From: Pantoea dispersa
Lineage (GTDB): Bacteria; Pseudomonadota; Gammaproteobacteria; Enterobacterales; Enterobacteriaceae
Assembly: GCF_014155765.1 (NCBI RefSeq)
Contig: NZ_SCKT01000001.1
Location: forward strand, 496,001 to 560,000
Direction: 5' to 3'
DNA: 64,000 bases
Shown one piece after another: positions 13,069 through 25,744 of the stretch. The notes below the pieces were generated by a model, which made no database searches, was not told the DNA's origin, and was given only the letters and a program-made list of their open reading frames with translations. The stretch's first letter is position 1. The number at the start of each line of letters is the position of its first letter. Position numbers and translations under genes: made by a program.

Positions 13069-13404
13069 TTACTGCGCGGCTTGCGGATCGGTATCGTAAT
13101 CCTTACAGCTCTGGAAGCCGTAGTTCATGACGCGACCGGTGTCGTTATAGCTCACAAAGTAAGTCTGCTGTTTGCCATCACGCTCACCAATCACGTAGGT
13201 CTGGCAGGTACCCCGTGCGTGAACCATGGTGATTTCGGTTGACGCCGGTCCGGCAATCTGGCGCACCTGTTCACGCGTCATGCCTTTTTTCACATCCTTC
13301 ACCACAGGCTTAGTCACGTAGCTTTCCGCACGATCGTAAGTTGTACAACCAGACAGGGCTGCCAGCGTCATAGCGGCAGCGATACATCCCAGCACTTTAT
13401 TCAT
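13069..13404 (-). CDS. osmE: Osmotically inducible lipoprotein OsmE
   Basis: 111 residues from the ATG at 13404, which places the lipoprotein signal [20 protein letters not shown] at the N terminus; Cys20 is the lipidation site. The mature part belongs to the SmpA/OmlA (BamE-like) fold, with [18 protein letters not shown] as the signature. E. coli OsmE is RpoS- and osmolarity-controlled and lies beside nadE. Here a Bcr/CflA efflux gene separates the two. Confidence 0.93.
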   Translation of the reverse strand: MNKVLGCIAAAMTLAALSGCTTYDRAESYVTKPVVKDVKKGMTREQVRQIAGPASTEITMVHARGTCQTYVIGERDGKQQTYFVSYNDTGRVMNYGFQSCKDYDTDPQAAQ

Positions 13405-13596
13405 CTTGTTGTTCCTCATACTTTGTCCATGTCCCACTAAGCCTGGAACATAATTCCAGATTTATCAACTCAATGGCGGTGCTTTCGGTCAGTTCTGAAG
13501 CGTCAGGATTACGTAAAGATGCTGTGTTGCCGTCACCGGCTCCGTATAATCGCGGCGCAAGATACATCTTAAAGCCAAAAATAACACAGAGGATCA

Positions 13597-14787
13597 ATGA
13601 CACCTGCACACCCTAACCGGCTGGTTTATGCCATCACGCTCGGCCTGCTCGCCGCGCTCGGGCCGCTTTGTATCGATCTCTATCTGCCTGCCCTGCCTGA
13701 ACTGGCGCGCGACCTCGGTAGCGAAACCGCCACCGCCCAGCTAAGTCTGACCGCCGGTCTGCTGGGGCTGGGCGCCGGACAGCTGCTGTTTGGTCCGATG
13801 AGCGATAAGTTTGGTCGTATTCGTCCGCTGCTGCTGTCGCTGGCGCTGCTGTTCATCGCCTCGATTGGCTGTGCGCTGGCAAAGGATATTCACGCTCTGC
13901 TGGTGGCACGCCTGTTTGAAGGGCTGGCCGGTGCCGGCGGCGCGGTGCTGTCGCGTGCCATTGCCCGCGATATGTATAGCGGCCATGAGCTGACGCGCTT
14001 TTTTGCCCTGCTGATGCTGGTGAATGGCCTGGCACCGATTGGTGCGCCGGTGCTGGGCGGTGCGCTGATGACGGTGCTGAACTGGCGCGGCATCTTTGTA
14101 GTGCTGGGCGCGATTGCCGTGCTGCTGATTCTGCTGGCGCGCTGGAAGCTGCGCGAAACCCTGCCGGCCGAACGCCGTAGCCAGGGATCGATCTTCTCCG
14201 CCTGGGCGGCGCTCGGCCAGGTCATCACCCACCGGCCGTTTATGGGCTTCTGCCTGACGCAGGGCTTCATGATGTCCGGCATGTTTGCTTATATCGGCGC
14301 CTCGCCGTTTGTACTGCAGCAGATTTACGGCCTGTCACCGCAGGCGTTCAGCTTGTGCTTTGCGGCGAACGGTATTGGCCTGGTGATTGCTTCCCAGACC
14401 AGCGCCCGGCTCTGTCCGCTGTGGGGCGAATATCGCGTGCTGAAGGGCGGCCTGACGCTGGCGTTTGTCGCCTCCAGCTGCCTGCTGCTGGCCGGCGTGA
14501 GCGGCGCGCCGCTGCCGCTGGTGCTGGTGGCGCTGTTCTTCACCATCGCCAGTAACGGCGTGATCGCCACCACCGCGTCATCGCTGGCGATGCAGAGCCA
14601 GGGCCACCGCGCCGGCAGCGCCTCGGCGGTGATCGGCGTTGCGATGTTCTCGCTCGGCGCGCTCAGCGTACCAATCACCGGCCTCGGCGGCACCTCGGTA
14701 ATCAGCATGACCGCCACCATCTTTGGCTGCTTTATGCTGGCCATCGTGATGTTCATGCTGCTGGCGCAGAAACCAAAAAGCGCCTGA
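13597..14787 (+). CDS. Bcr/CflA family multidrug efflux transporter
   Basis: 396 residues, twelve predicted membrane helices, major facilitator superfamily. The motif A loop GPMSDKFGRIRPLLLS lies between helices 2 and 3, and LYLPALPELARDLG at the N terminus is typical of the Bcr/CflA (DHA1) group, which exports drugs such as bicyclomycin, chloramphenicol or sulfonamides, and sometimes cysteine. The real substrate cannot be told. It interrupts the osmE-nadE neighbourhood of E. coli, so it is a gain here or a loss there. A terminator follows. Confidence 0.9.
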   Translation: MTPAHPNRLVYAITLGLLAALGPLCIDLYLPALPELARDLGSETATAQLSLTAGLLGLGAGQLLFGPMSDKFGRIRPLLLSLALLFIASIGCALAKDIHALLVARLFEGLAGAGGAVLSRAIARDMYSGHELTRFFALLMLVNGLAPIGAPVLGGALMTVLNWRGIFVVLGAIAVLLILLARWKLRETLPAERRSQGSIFSAWAALGQVITHRPFMGFCLTQGFMMSGMFAYIGASPFVLQQIYGLSPQAFSLCFAANGIGLVIASQTSARLCPLWGEYRVLKGGLTLAFVASSCLLLAGVSGAPLPLVLVALFFTIASNGVIATTASSLAMQSQGHRAGSASAVIGVAMFSLGALSVPITGLGGTSVISMTATIFGCFMLAIVMFMLLAQKPKSA

Positions 14788-14807
14788 ATTGCCAACAGAA
14801 ACACCGG

Positions 14808-14835
14808 ACAACAAGCCGTTCGGCTTGTTGTTTTT
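14808..14835 (+). terminator. Terminator after the Bcr/CflA gene
   Basis: Arms ACAACAAGCCG and CGGCTTGTTGT pair with a 2-base centre and run into five T. It lies 21 bases past the stop codon. Confidence 0.9.
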
Positions 14836-14904
14836 CTGCGGAGGCGTTAGCTTTAGCACATGATTCGCATTGTGCCGTCAGGCTACCGACTTGAGGAGAG
14901 GTTC

Positions 14905-15732
14905 ATGTCACTGCAGCAGGAAATCATTCAGGCCCTGGGTGTTAAACCGGTTATCGACCCGCAGCAGGAGATCCGCGTCAGCGTCGATTTTCTGAAGTCC
15001 TATCTGAAAGCCCATCCGTTTATCAAAACCCTGGTGCTCGGCATCAGCGGCGGTCAGGACTCAACGCTGACCGGCAAGCTGGCGCAGACTGCCATTACTG
15101 AACTGCGTGAAGAGACCGGCGATCACGACTACAGCTTTATCGCCGTGCGCCTGCCGTATGGCGTGCAGGCTGACGAGCAGGATTGTCAGGATGCGCTGGC
15201 ATTCATCCAGCCGGATCGCACGCTGGTGGTCAACATCAAAGAAGCGGTGCTGGCCAGCGAGCGCGCACTGCAGGAGGCGGGCATTGCCCTGTCGGATTTT
15301 GTGCGCGGCAACGAGAAAGCGCGCGAACGCATGAAAGCCCAGTACAGTATTGCCGGCATGACCAAAGGTGTCGTGGTCGGCACCGATCACGCCGCAGAAG
15401 CAGTGACCGGCTTCTTTACCAAGTACGGCGACGGCGGCAGCGACATCAACCCGATTTTCCGCCTCAACAAAGGCCAGGGCAAACAGCTGCTGAAAGCGCT
15501 CGGCTGCCCGGAACACCTCTATCTCAAACACCCCACCGCCGATCTGGAGGACGAGCGTCCCGGTCTGCAGGATGAAGTGGCGCTGGGCGTGACCTATCAG
15601 CAGATTGATGATTTCCTCGAAGGCAAAACCATCGACGCCGACGCGGCGAAAATCATTGAAGGCTGGTATACCAAAACCGAGCATAAACGTCGTCCGCCGA
15701 TCACCGTGTTCGACGATTTCTGGAAGAAGTAA
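14905..15732 (+). CDS. nadE: NH3-dependent NAD+ synthetase
   Basis: 275 residues from the ATG at 14905, preceded by GAGGAGAG; an upstream in-frame ATG at 14860 adds a non-conserved extension. It amidates nicotinate adenine dinucleotide to NAD+. The ATP pyrophosphatase P-loop is SGGQDS (48-53), and [30 protein letters not shown] forms the substrate-binding region. Start [15 protein letters not shown] matches E. coli. There is no glutaminase domain, so ammonia is the donor. Confidence 0.97.
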   Translation: MSLQQEIIQALGVKPVIDPQQEIRVSVDFLKSYLKAHPFIKTLVLGISGGQDSTLTGKLAQTAITELREETGDHDYSFIAVRLPYGVQADEQDCQDALAFIQPDRTLVVNIKEAVLASERALQEAGIALSDFVRGNEKARERMKAQYSIAGMTKGVVVGTDHAAEAVTGFFTKYGDGGSDINPIFRLNKGQGKQLLKALGCPEHLYLKHPTADLEDERPGLQDEVALGVTYQQIDDFLEGKTIDADAAKIIEGWYTKTEHKRRPPITVFDDFWKK

Positions 15733-15739
15733 TCCCTGC

Positions 15740-15766
15740 GGCTTCCCGCTCCCCTTGCGGGAAGCC
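15740..15766 (+). terminator. Hairpin after nadE
   Basis: Arms GGCTTCCCGC and GCGGGAAGCC enclose a 7-base pyrimidine-rich loop, 7 bases beyond the nadE stop codon. The T tract is poor, so it may act as a weak terminator or an mRNA 3' end stabiliser. Confidence 0.55.
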
Positions 15767-15810
15767 TGCCTCTTCACGTCCCCGCTGGCGAGAAAACGCG
15801 CACGCTGATA

Positions 15811-15830
15811 TACTGTATGCACAACCAGTA
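15811..15830 (+). promoter_or_regulatory. LexA box upstream of cho
   Basis: TACTG, ten bases, CAGTA: a full CTG-N10-CAG core with both outer TA pairs. It lies 13 bases before the cho start codon. cho is SOS-induced in E. coli. Confidence 0.92.
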
Positions 15831-15843
15831 AGCGGAGCGTTCT

Positions 15844-16704
15844 TTGGTCAGACGAGCAAACCGCCATCGCCTCGAATTTGATGCGGCGGCTATCTATCAA
15901 TATCCCGAACATCTGCGTCAGTGGCTGGAAGGCTTGCCTAATCAGCCGGGCGTTTACACTTTCCACGGTGATAACGACAACCTGCCGCTGTACATCGGCA
16001 AGAGTATCAACCTGCGCAGCCGGGTGATGGCCCATTTTCGCACGGCGGATGAAGCCAGCATGCTGCGCCAGGCGCGACGCGTCAGCTGGATCCCCACCGC
16101 CGGGGACGTGGGCGCACAGCTGCTCGAAGCGCAGATGATCAAAACACAGCAGCCGCTGTTCAATAAGCGCCTGCGCAAAAACCGCCAGCTGTGCTCGCTG
16201 CAGCTGGGCGATGGCGCACCGCAGGTGGTTTACGCGCGCGATCTCGATTTCTCCTCCTCGCCTGACCTGTACGGGCTATTCCGCAGCCGCTTTGCCGCGT
16301 TAGAGAAGCTGAAAAGCCTCGCCGATGAGCTGCGCCTGTGTCACGGCCTGCTGGGATTAGAGCGCCTGCAGCCGGGGCGCGGCTGTTTCCGCGCGGCGCT
16401 TAAACGCTGTGCCGGTGCCTGCTGCGGGGCGGAACCGCTGGCGGCGCATCAGCAGCGCCTGCTGACAGGGCTGGAGCAGCTGCGCGTGGTGTGCTGGCCG
16501 TGGCAGGGCCCGGTGGGTATGGTGGAGCGCGGGACGGAGATGACGCAGATTCACGTCATCGATCACTGGTTCTGGCTGGGATCGGTCAGCAGTGAGCAGG
16601 AAGCGCGTCAGCTGCAGCGTGCGCGTCACGGCTTCGACCATGACGGCTACAAAATTCTCTGCCGACCGCTGCTGTCCGGCGTTTATCCGCTGATTGAGCT
16701 GTAA
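15844..16704 (+). CDS. cho: Excinuclease Cho (UvrC homolog)
   Basis: 286 residues. The start is TTG at 15844 after AGCGGAG; it gives MVRRANRHRLEFDAAAIYQYPEHL, which matches the E. coli N terminus. The protein contains the GIY-YIG nuclease domain (GVYTFHGDNDNLPLYIGKS, about residues 38-56) and the Cys-rich block RGCFRAALKRCAGACCG. Cho makes the 3' incision in nucleotide excision repair, at a site further from the lesion than UvrC. The LexA box directly upstream indicates SOS induction. Confidence 0.95.
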   Translation: MVRRANRHRLEFDAAAIYQYPEHLRQWLEGLPNQPGVYTFHGDNDNLPLYIGKSINLRSRVMAHFRTADEASMLRQARRVSWIPTAGDVGAQLLEAQMIKTQQPLFNKRLRKNRQLCSLQLGDGAPQVVYARDLDFSSSPDLYGLFRSRFAALEKLKSLADELRLCHGLLGLERLQPGRGCFRAALKRCAGACCGAEPLAAHQQRLLTGLEQLRVVCWPWQGPVGMVERGTEMTQIHVIDHWFWLGSVSSEQEARQLQRARHGFDHDGYKILCRPLLSGVYPLIEL

Positions 16705-16710
16705 CGCAAA

Positions 16711-16759
16711 ACCGCCGACGCTGCCCAAAGCAGCGTGTGCAATGGACAACGTCGGCGGT
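16711..16759. terminator. Bidirectional hairpin between cho and spy
   Basis: Arms ACCGCCGACG and CGTCGGCGGT, with an inner CTGC/GCAG stem, lie between two convergent genes. Only short A/T flanks follow, so termination strength is uncertain. Confidence 0.65.
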
Positions 16760-16782
16760 CTCAAACCGGTGAGCTAAACGGC

Positions 16783-17277
16783 TTATTCACCATCAGCCGG
16801 CGGTGGCGGCATTTTCCCGTCATGCGGGCCTTTTTCTGTCAGACGTTTCTCAAAGTTGGCGTTGTACTGCTTCTTCTGGTCTGGCGTCAGCACGTTATAG
16901 ATCTTGTTCTGGGTTTCCAGCATCTTCAGCGCATGCTCTTTCGCATTGGCGCTCATTTTGTCTGCCTGCGCTTCTGCTTTGGCACGGTCAAAGGTGTCGG
17001 ATGCGATGATGCTGTGGTTAGCACGACGCTCTTCCAGCGATGGACGCTTCATGTCTTTGTGGCTGTCACGCAGGATGTCGCGAATCTGGGTTTTCTGCGC
17101 GTCGGTCAGGTTGAGGTCTTTGAACATCATGTCCATGCCGTGGTGGCGCATCGGCTTGTGCATCGGTTTTTCACTGCCCGCTGGCGGCGGCGTCAGGTTG
17201 TCAGCCGCAGCATGGACGATATTGGCGGCACCGAAAGCCATTGCGGTAGCCAGAAACAGGGAGGTCAGTTTACGCAT
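16783..17277 (-). CDS. spy: Periplasmic chaperone Spy
   Basis: 164 residues from the ATG at 17277; the frame extends upstream but only this start gives the signal peptide MRKLTSLFLATAMAFGAANIVHA. The mature protein is a helical cradle with the two LTxxQ motifs of the Spy/CpxP family (LNLTDAQKTQI and LTPDQKKQY). Spy prevents aggregation of unfolded periplasmic proteins and is controlled by Cpx and Bae in E. coli; I did not find a clear CpxR box. ves, between cho and spy in E. coli, is absent. Confidence 0.95.
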   Translation of the reverse strand: MRKLTSLFLATAMAFGAANIVHAAADNLTPPPAGSEKPMHKPMRHHGMDMMFKDLNLTDAQKTQIRDILRDSHKDMKRPSLEERRANHSIIASDTFDRAKAEAQADKMSANAKEHALKMLETQNKIYNVLTPDQKKQYNANFEKRLTEKGPHDGKMPPPPADGE

Positions 17278-17358
17278 AATATTGTCCTTACTTTTCAGTT
17301 TAATGACGACAGCCTGTGTCGCGTCTTCGGAAACAAGCATACGACGCTGAACGTCAAC

Positions 17359-17375
17359 TACTCAGAGGCTGAGTA
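17359..17375. promoter_or_regulatory. Perfect palindrome upstream of spy
   Basis: TACTCAG and CTGAGTA form 7-base arms around AGG, 82 bases upstream of the spy start codon. It could be an operator or a leader stem-loop. It does not match the CpxR direct repeat. The 334-base gap between spy and astE otherwise shows only the CCTCTCCC palindrome at 17565-17586. Confidence 0.4.
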
Positions 17376-17564
17376 AAGCCCTGCAAGCATAAAAGACAGT
17401 TATCGGGCAATCATGGAGAGATTGCGAAGAAATGCGTGAGGAATTGCAAAAGAGTATGACGATCAAGGGGAAAGCGCAGGAATTAAGGAGGAGTGTAATG
17501 GCTTTGTCGGTTTTGCGGAAGGGAAAATGTCGTTAATTTGCGCACGTTCTCTGCTCACCCGTGA

Positions 17565-17586
17565 CCTCTCCCGTCACAGGGAGAGG
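17565..17586. repeat. CCTCTCCC palindrome, copy 1 (after astE)
   Basis: CCTCTCCC, 6 bases, GGGAGAGG. It ends 26 bases past the astE stop codon. Three other copies in this window have the same core and the same position relative to a minus-strand gene. There is no T tract on the minus strand, so it is not a classical terminator. Confidence 0.75.
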
Positions 17587-17611
17587 AGGGATTGCCGGGT
17601 AAAGCTTTCGA

Positions 17612-18607
17612 TTACAACTCCAGCGCCTGGGTCTGCTCACTCTCCTCCACCAGCATCAGCCCGGCGCGCAGGCCCGGTGCCACGTTGGGATTGGGGAACA
17701 GCACATATTCACGCGCCTGCTGCACGTAATAGCGCCGCTCACCCTCTTCCGCCAGCAGCGTGCCCTGCGGGAAAGCCGTGAAGTTGAGAGTTTCCGGGCC
17801 CATATGCAGAACAAACTGTTCGCCGTGCCGGGTGATTTGCTGCGCCACGCGGTAATGGCGCGGCGTTTCGCGCACCGCCGGCAGCGCCTCACCGTACAGC
17901 AGCGCCGCCAGCGCACGCTGCACGCCGCTGAACTGAGTAAGATCGTTCTCGCCAAACGGCAGCGCCTTTCCCAGCTCCAGCGTACAGCTGGCTGCCGCGT
18001 AGTGTTCACAGCTGAAGTGGGTAAAAGTACCGCCCGGCGCACGGTGGAACACCAGCGCTTCCAGTTCGGCCGCTGCCAGCCAGTGTAAAAAATCCGCAGG
18101 CCACGGCTGGCTGTTGAGCGGCATCACGCCAAAGCGCGTATGCCACGAACCGCGAATCGCGGTGTGCAAATCGAGATGCCAGCGAATTTCGTGATCGAGG
18201 CACTCACACCAGAAGTTCTCCAGCGCCTGCTCCAGCTGGAGCGCGCGCTGCGCCTCCGGTACGTCGGCCACCTGTTGCCAACGGCCACCGAACAGCCGGT
18301 TGATATCATAATGCTGGTAGCGTTTGCCGCTGCGCAGCGCCGCCGGGTTGCCGAGGATCACCAGCAGGCGCACGGCCAGCGGTTTTTCCCCCTGCAGCAG
18401 CGGCGTCAGCAACAGGTTGAGGATCTCCACCGGGGCGGTCTCGTTGCCGTGAATCCCGGCGGAGAGGACCAGCGCCTGCTGCGTGGGCGTATGCGGTGTC
18501 AGGGATAGTATGCCCTCATCATGCCACTGCCAGTGCAGGTGGGCGTTACTGCCCTGCCGCTGCGCGGGCGGCCTGCCTGACAGGGTTTGCTGTAAAAAGT
18601 CCTGCAT
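17612..18607 (-). CDS. astE: Succinylglutamate desuccinylase
   Basis: 331 residues from the ATG at 18607, preceded by AAAGGAG; the frame extends 11 codons upstream without support. It catalyses the last step of arginine catabolism, releasing succinate and glutamate. It is a zinc carboxypeptidase-like enzyme: ALVLSAGIHGNETAPVEI carries the His and Glu ligands and WHLDLHTAIRGS the second His. It is the last gene of astCADBE, 45 bases after astB. Confidence 0.95.
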   Translation of the reverse strand: MQDFLQQTLSGRPPAQRQGSNAHLHWQWHDEGILSLTPHTPTQQALVLSAGIHGNETAPVEILNLLLTPLLQGEKPLAVRLLVILGNPAALRSGKRYQHYDINRLFGGRWQQVADVPEAQRALQLEQALENFWCECLDHEIRWHLDLHTAIRGSWHTRFGVMPLNSQPWPADFLHWLAAAELEALVFHRAPGGTFTHFSCEHYAAASCTLELGKALPFGENDLTQFSGVQRALAALLYGEALPAVRETPRHYRVAQQITRHGEQFVLHMGPETLNFTAFPQGTLLAEEGERRYYVQQAREYVLFPNPNVAPGLRAGLMLVEESEQTQALEL

Positions 18608-18652
18608 GTTCACTCCTTTCTGACACAGGGGGCAACACATTTGCCCCCGGCG

Positions 18653-22471
<3,819 letters not shown>

Positions 22472-22475
<4 letters not shown>

Positions 22476-23692
22476 GATGTGGCTCCTTTGAGCACGCGTG
22501 CGCAGGCGCGTTCGAAGCGCGCCAGCCCTTCTTTTACTTCACGCTCGCTGATGTTCAGCGCCGGGGCAAAGCGCACCACGCTGGCACCGGCGATCAGAAC
22601 CATCACGCCCTCTTCCGCCGCCGTCAGGTTGAACTGTTTGGCTTTACCGGCAAAATCGTCATTCAGTACCGCGCCAATCAGCAGGCCCAGGCCGCGAATC
22701 TCTTTAAACACCGGCAGCCGCTGGTTGATCTCCTGCAGCGCCGTGACAAACCACTGGTGCCGCTCGGCGACGCCAGCCATAAACTCAGGCTGATTGATCA
22801 GCTCCAGCACTTTACCGGCCACCGCACCGGCCAGCGGGTTGCCGCCGTAAGTGGTGCCGTGCGTGCCGACGCCCATCACCTGCGCCAGATCTTCACGCGT
22901 CAGCATCGCACCGATGGGGAAGCCGCCGCCCAGCGCCTTGGCGGTGCTCAGCACATCAGGCGTGACGCCGTAATGCATATAGGCATACAGCGAGCCGGTA
23001 CGGCCGACGCCGCTCTGCACTTCATCAAAAATCAGCAGCGCCTGATGGCGGTCGCACAATTCGCGCAGTCCGCGCAGGAACGCCGGATCGGCCGGTAATA
23101 CACCGCCTTCGCCCTGAATCGGCTCGACGATGACCGCGCAGGTCTGGTCATTAATTAAGGCCGCCGCCGAGGCCAGATCGTTAAAGGTGGCATGCTGAAT
23201 GGCTGGCGGTAACGGGGCGAAATCGCGCGAATAGGCGGGCTGGCCGCCGGCTGAAACGGTGAACAGGGTGCGGCCGTGGAAGGCATTGGTGAAGGCGACG
23301 ATACCGTTTTTTTCGGCACCGAAACGGTCGTGCGCCACTTTACGCGCCAGCTTCAGCGCGGCCTCGTTGGCTTCCGCCCCGGAGTTACAGAAGAACACGC
23401 GGTCGGCAAAGGTGGCATCAATCAACTGCTTCGCCAGGCGCAGAATCGGTTCGTTGGTGTAGCCGTTGCCGGTGTGCCACAGTTTACCGGCCTGCTCAGT
23501 CAGTGCCTGCTGCAGCGCGGGATGGGCATGGCCAAGCGCGTTCACCGCGATGCCACCGGCAAAATCGATGTACTCTTTGCCCTGCTGATCCCACAGCGTA
23601 GAACCCTCGGCACGCACCGGCACAAAAGCCGCAGGGGCATAAACCGGCATCATCCATTGATCGAAATCGTGACGTGAAACCTGCAGTGACAT
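22472..23692 (-). CDS. astC: Succinylornithine transaminase
   Basis: 406 residues, the E. coli length, from the second of two in-frame ATGs (23692): the GGAG site lies 2 bases before the first ATG but 8 before the second. It is a class III PLP aminotransferase that converts succinylornithine to succinylglutamate semialdehyde. The PLP lysine is in [15 protein letters not shown] and the cofactor-binding Asp in [14 protein letters not shown]. It is the first gene of the ast operon, behind the sigma-54 promoter. Confidence 0.95.
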
Positions 23693-23774
23693 AGCCATTT
23701 CTCCTGCCTCACTTCGGGTGAAGCTTTTGTTTTAAAATTGTTAAAAGTTGCTGAGTTGCAGCTCGACTATAGAG

Positions 23775-23790
23775 TGCAGTTAACGTGCCA
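23775..23790 (-). promoter_or_regulatory. Sigma-54 promoter of astCADBE
   Basis: On the minus strand TGGCAC, five bases, CTGCA: the -24 element is perfect and the -12 element has one change. It lies 83 bases before the astC start. The E. coli ast operon also uses sigma-54 with NtrC and ArgR, which supports the call. Confidence 0.87.
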
Positions 23791-24424
23791 GCCAGAGGAA
23801 AAAATGCATAAATCAGGTTCGTTAACGAAATATCAATAAGTTACACCCTTTCGCTATGCACATTTAATGCATAAAAAGTGAATAACCATCCGATGACAGC
23901 GGCACCGCAGTAATTTATTTAGCGGATTTATGCATTCGCAAAATGAAATATTGCTTTTGTGATCGCACAGCGGATATTTCGCCAAAATGAGGCGTCTGCT
24001 GCGCCATTTTGGGGCGCACTGCGCTTAACGGGTGCAAGTGACAGTCCGGTTCAGGCATCGGCATGGTGCATGTCAGCCGTTTATTAGTAACAACTGATTA
24101 ACTTATTTTGGCTACCTTGTGCCAGGCTGGCCGGTAATTAAACGTATTAAAGATCGGGATATTATTTAGCCTGAAATAAACCGACACAGTGCGTCAATGC
24201 GGATAATTTACGGGGTGACTATCAGCCTGCTTTGATTCATAAGCATTGAACTTTAAGGCATAGGCTTGTGCTATTTAAGGCAATAAAACGCTATTTTTAT
24301 TAAGTCATATCCCTCTTACTTTAATCATTACTTATCAATAATATAAATATTAATCGTCGATTAAACGCTCACTTAATCATGATAAGTAAAAGCGATTCCC
24401 ATTTCCGAATAATGGAATTGGCGT
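23791..24424. other. Intergenic regulatory region between ast and porin
   Basis: No protein gene is seen. The ast-proximal part should hold NtrC and ArgR sites and the half nearer the porin is very A+T-rich, as expected of a regulated porin promoter. I cannot place individual OmpR boxes with confidence. Confidence 0.5.
24054..24070. promoter_or_regulatory. Possible NtrC enhancer site for ast
   Basis: A 17-base segment with right half ATGGTGCA and left half GGCATC partly matches the NtrC palindrome TGCACCA-N3-TGGTGCA. It is about 290 bases upstream of the inferred sigma-54 start site, a workable enhancer distance. The left half is weak. Confidence 0.35.
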
Positions 24425-24529
24425 ATGAAAATCGCACAAGTAGCCAATAAGAAATTATTTGTTACAACTATTGCACTACTGATCTTTATCCTTTTGTGTC
24501 ATTTTCTTGTCACCCCACCAGGGGCTTAA
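24425..24529 (+). CDS. Candidate 34-residue membrane peptide upstream of porin
   Basis: ATG at 24425 opens 34 codons: a basic N terminus (MKIAQVANKK) is followed by a 19-residue hydrophobic helix (LFVTTIALLIFILLCHFLV) and TPPGA. It has the composition of small inner membrane proteins of enterobacteria. The ribosome binding site is weak (TGGA, 10 bases upstream). It ends 33 bases before the porin start, in the same direction, so it may lie in the porin leader. I do not recognise it. Confidence 0.45.
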   Translation: MKIAQVANKKLFVTTIALLIFILLCHFLVTPPGA

Positions 24530-24562
24530 AAAATTAAAAAATAACACAGGGTAAAAATATAA

Positions 24563-25651
24563 ATGATGAAGCGCACTTTACTGGCAGCAGTCATGCCATT
24601 GCTGCTGGGATTTTCTGTGGCTCAGGCCGCTGAAATCTATAATAAGGATGGTAACAAGCTGGATCTGGTCGGCAAAATTAACGTGTCGCACCTGTTCTCC
24701 GATGACACCACCAATGATGGTGATACCTCATCGTATGTCCGTATCGGTTTTAAGGGCGAAACCAAAATTACCGATAAGCTGACCGGCTACGGTTTCTGGC
24801 AATCGCAGTTCAGCCTGCGTAACACGGAAGGTGCCGATGCGCAGGCCGGTAACAAAACCCGCCTCGGCTATGCGGGTCTGAAGTTCGCGCAGTTTGGTTC
24901 GATTGACTATGGCCGTAACTATGGTCTGATTTATGACGTGCTGGGCTATACCGATATGCTGCCTTTCTTCGGCGGTGATTCCGGTTATGTCGATGCTTTC
25001 CTGTCCGGTCGCTCCACCGGCGTGCTGACCTGGCGTAACAAAGATTTCTTCGGTCTGGTTAAAGGCTGGAACGTCGCAGCGCAGTACGAAGGCAAGAACG
25101 AGCGCAGCGACAGCGCGGCAATGCCAAACCTGGCGGTACGCCGCTCCAACGGTGATGGTTTCGCCCTTTCCACCTCGTATGACACCGACTTTGGCCTGAG
25201 CGCGGTTGCCGCCTATGCCAGCCTCAATCGCGTCAGCGCGCAAAACCTTGCCACCTACGGCAGAGGTGATAAAGCCGAACACTGGGAAACCGGGGTGAAA
25301 TATGATGCTAACCAGCTCTATCTGGCGACCATCTACGGCGAATCCCACAACGCTACGCCAATCGGTAACAGCGGGTTCGCCAACAAAGCGGTGAATTTTG
25401 AAGCCGTGGCGCAGTATCAGTTCCTGAACGGTTTCCGTCCGTCGCTGGGCTACGTGAGCTCAAAGGGCAAAAATATTGAAAACGTCGGCGACGCCTGGCT
25501 GTTCAAATACGCGTCCGTGGGTGCCACCTACTACTTCAACAAGAACATGTCGGTCTACAGCGAATACCGCATCAACCTGCTGAAAGATGACAACGCGCTG
25601 CGCCTGAAAACCGACGATATTACCGCGGTCGGTCTGGTGTACCAGTTCTGA
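24563..25651 (+). CDS. General porin, OmpC/OmpF family
   Basis: 362 residues, or 361 from the ATG at 24566; signal peptide MMKRTLLAAVMPLLLGFSVAQA. Sixteen-stranded trimeric outer membrane porin: it starts AEIYNKDGNKLDLVGKI and ends in GLVYQF with the C-terminal Phe needed for BAM assembly. Pore arginines are visible (R60 in YVRIGFKGE, R100 in KTRLGY, R150 in SGR). Constriction loop L3 reads TDMLPFFGGDSG, where OmpC/OmpF have PEFGGD, so the pore glutamate is replaced by Phe135. It is not next to a homologous gene in E. coli, so ompC or ompF is not assigned. Confidence 0.92.
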   Translation: MMKRTLLAAVMPLLLGFSVAQAAEIYNKDGNKLDLVGKINVSHLFSDDTTNDGDTSSYVRIGFKGETKITDKLTGYGFWQSQFSLRNTEGADAQAGNKTRLGYAGLKFAQFGSIDYGRNYGLIYDVLGYTDMLPFFGGDSGYVDAFLSGRSTGVLTWRNKDFFGLVKGWNVAAQYEGKNERSDSAAMPNLAVRRSNGDGFALSTSYDTDFGLSAVAAYASLNRVSAQNLATYGRGDKAEHWETGVKYDANQLYLATIYGESHNATPIGNSGFANKAVNFEAVAQYQFLNGFRPSLGYVSSKGKNIENVGDAWLFKYASVGATYYFNKNMSVYSEYRINLLKDDNALRLKTDDITAVGLVYQF

Positions 25652-25701
25652 TGATGATTTACCCTCATGGCATCCCGGCAAGTGTCGGCTGAGGATGCAG
25701 C

Positions 25702-25727
25702 AAAGGGCAGCTCCGGCTGCCCTTTTT
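25702..25727 (+). terminator. Terminator after porin
   Basis: Arms AAAGGGCAGC and GCTGCCCTTT with a short loop, then a T run, 51 bases past the porin stop codon. Confidence 0.9.
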
Positions 25728-25744
25728 CTCTGGTGCCGCGCTGA

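Noticed and set aside
17278-17500. CpxR box for spy
   Set aside because: No pair of GTAAA repeats with five-base spacing on either strand.
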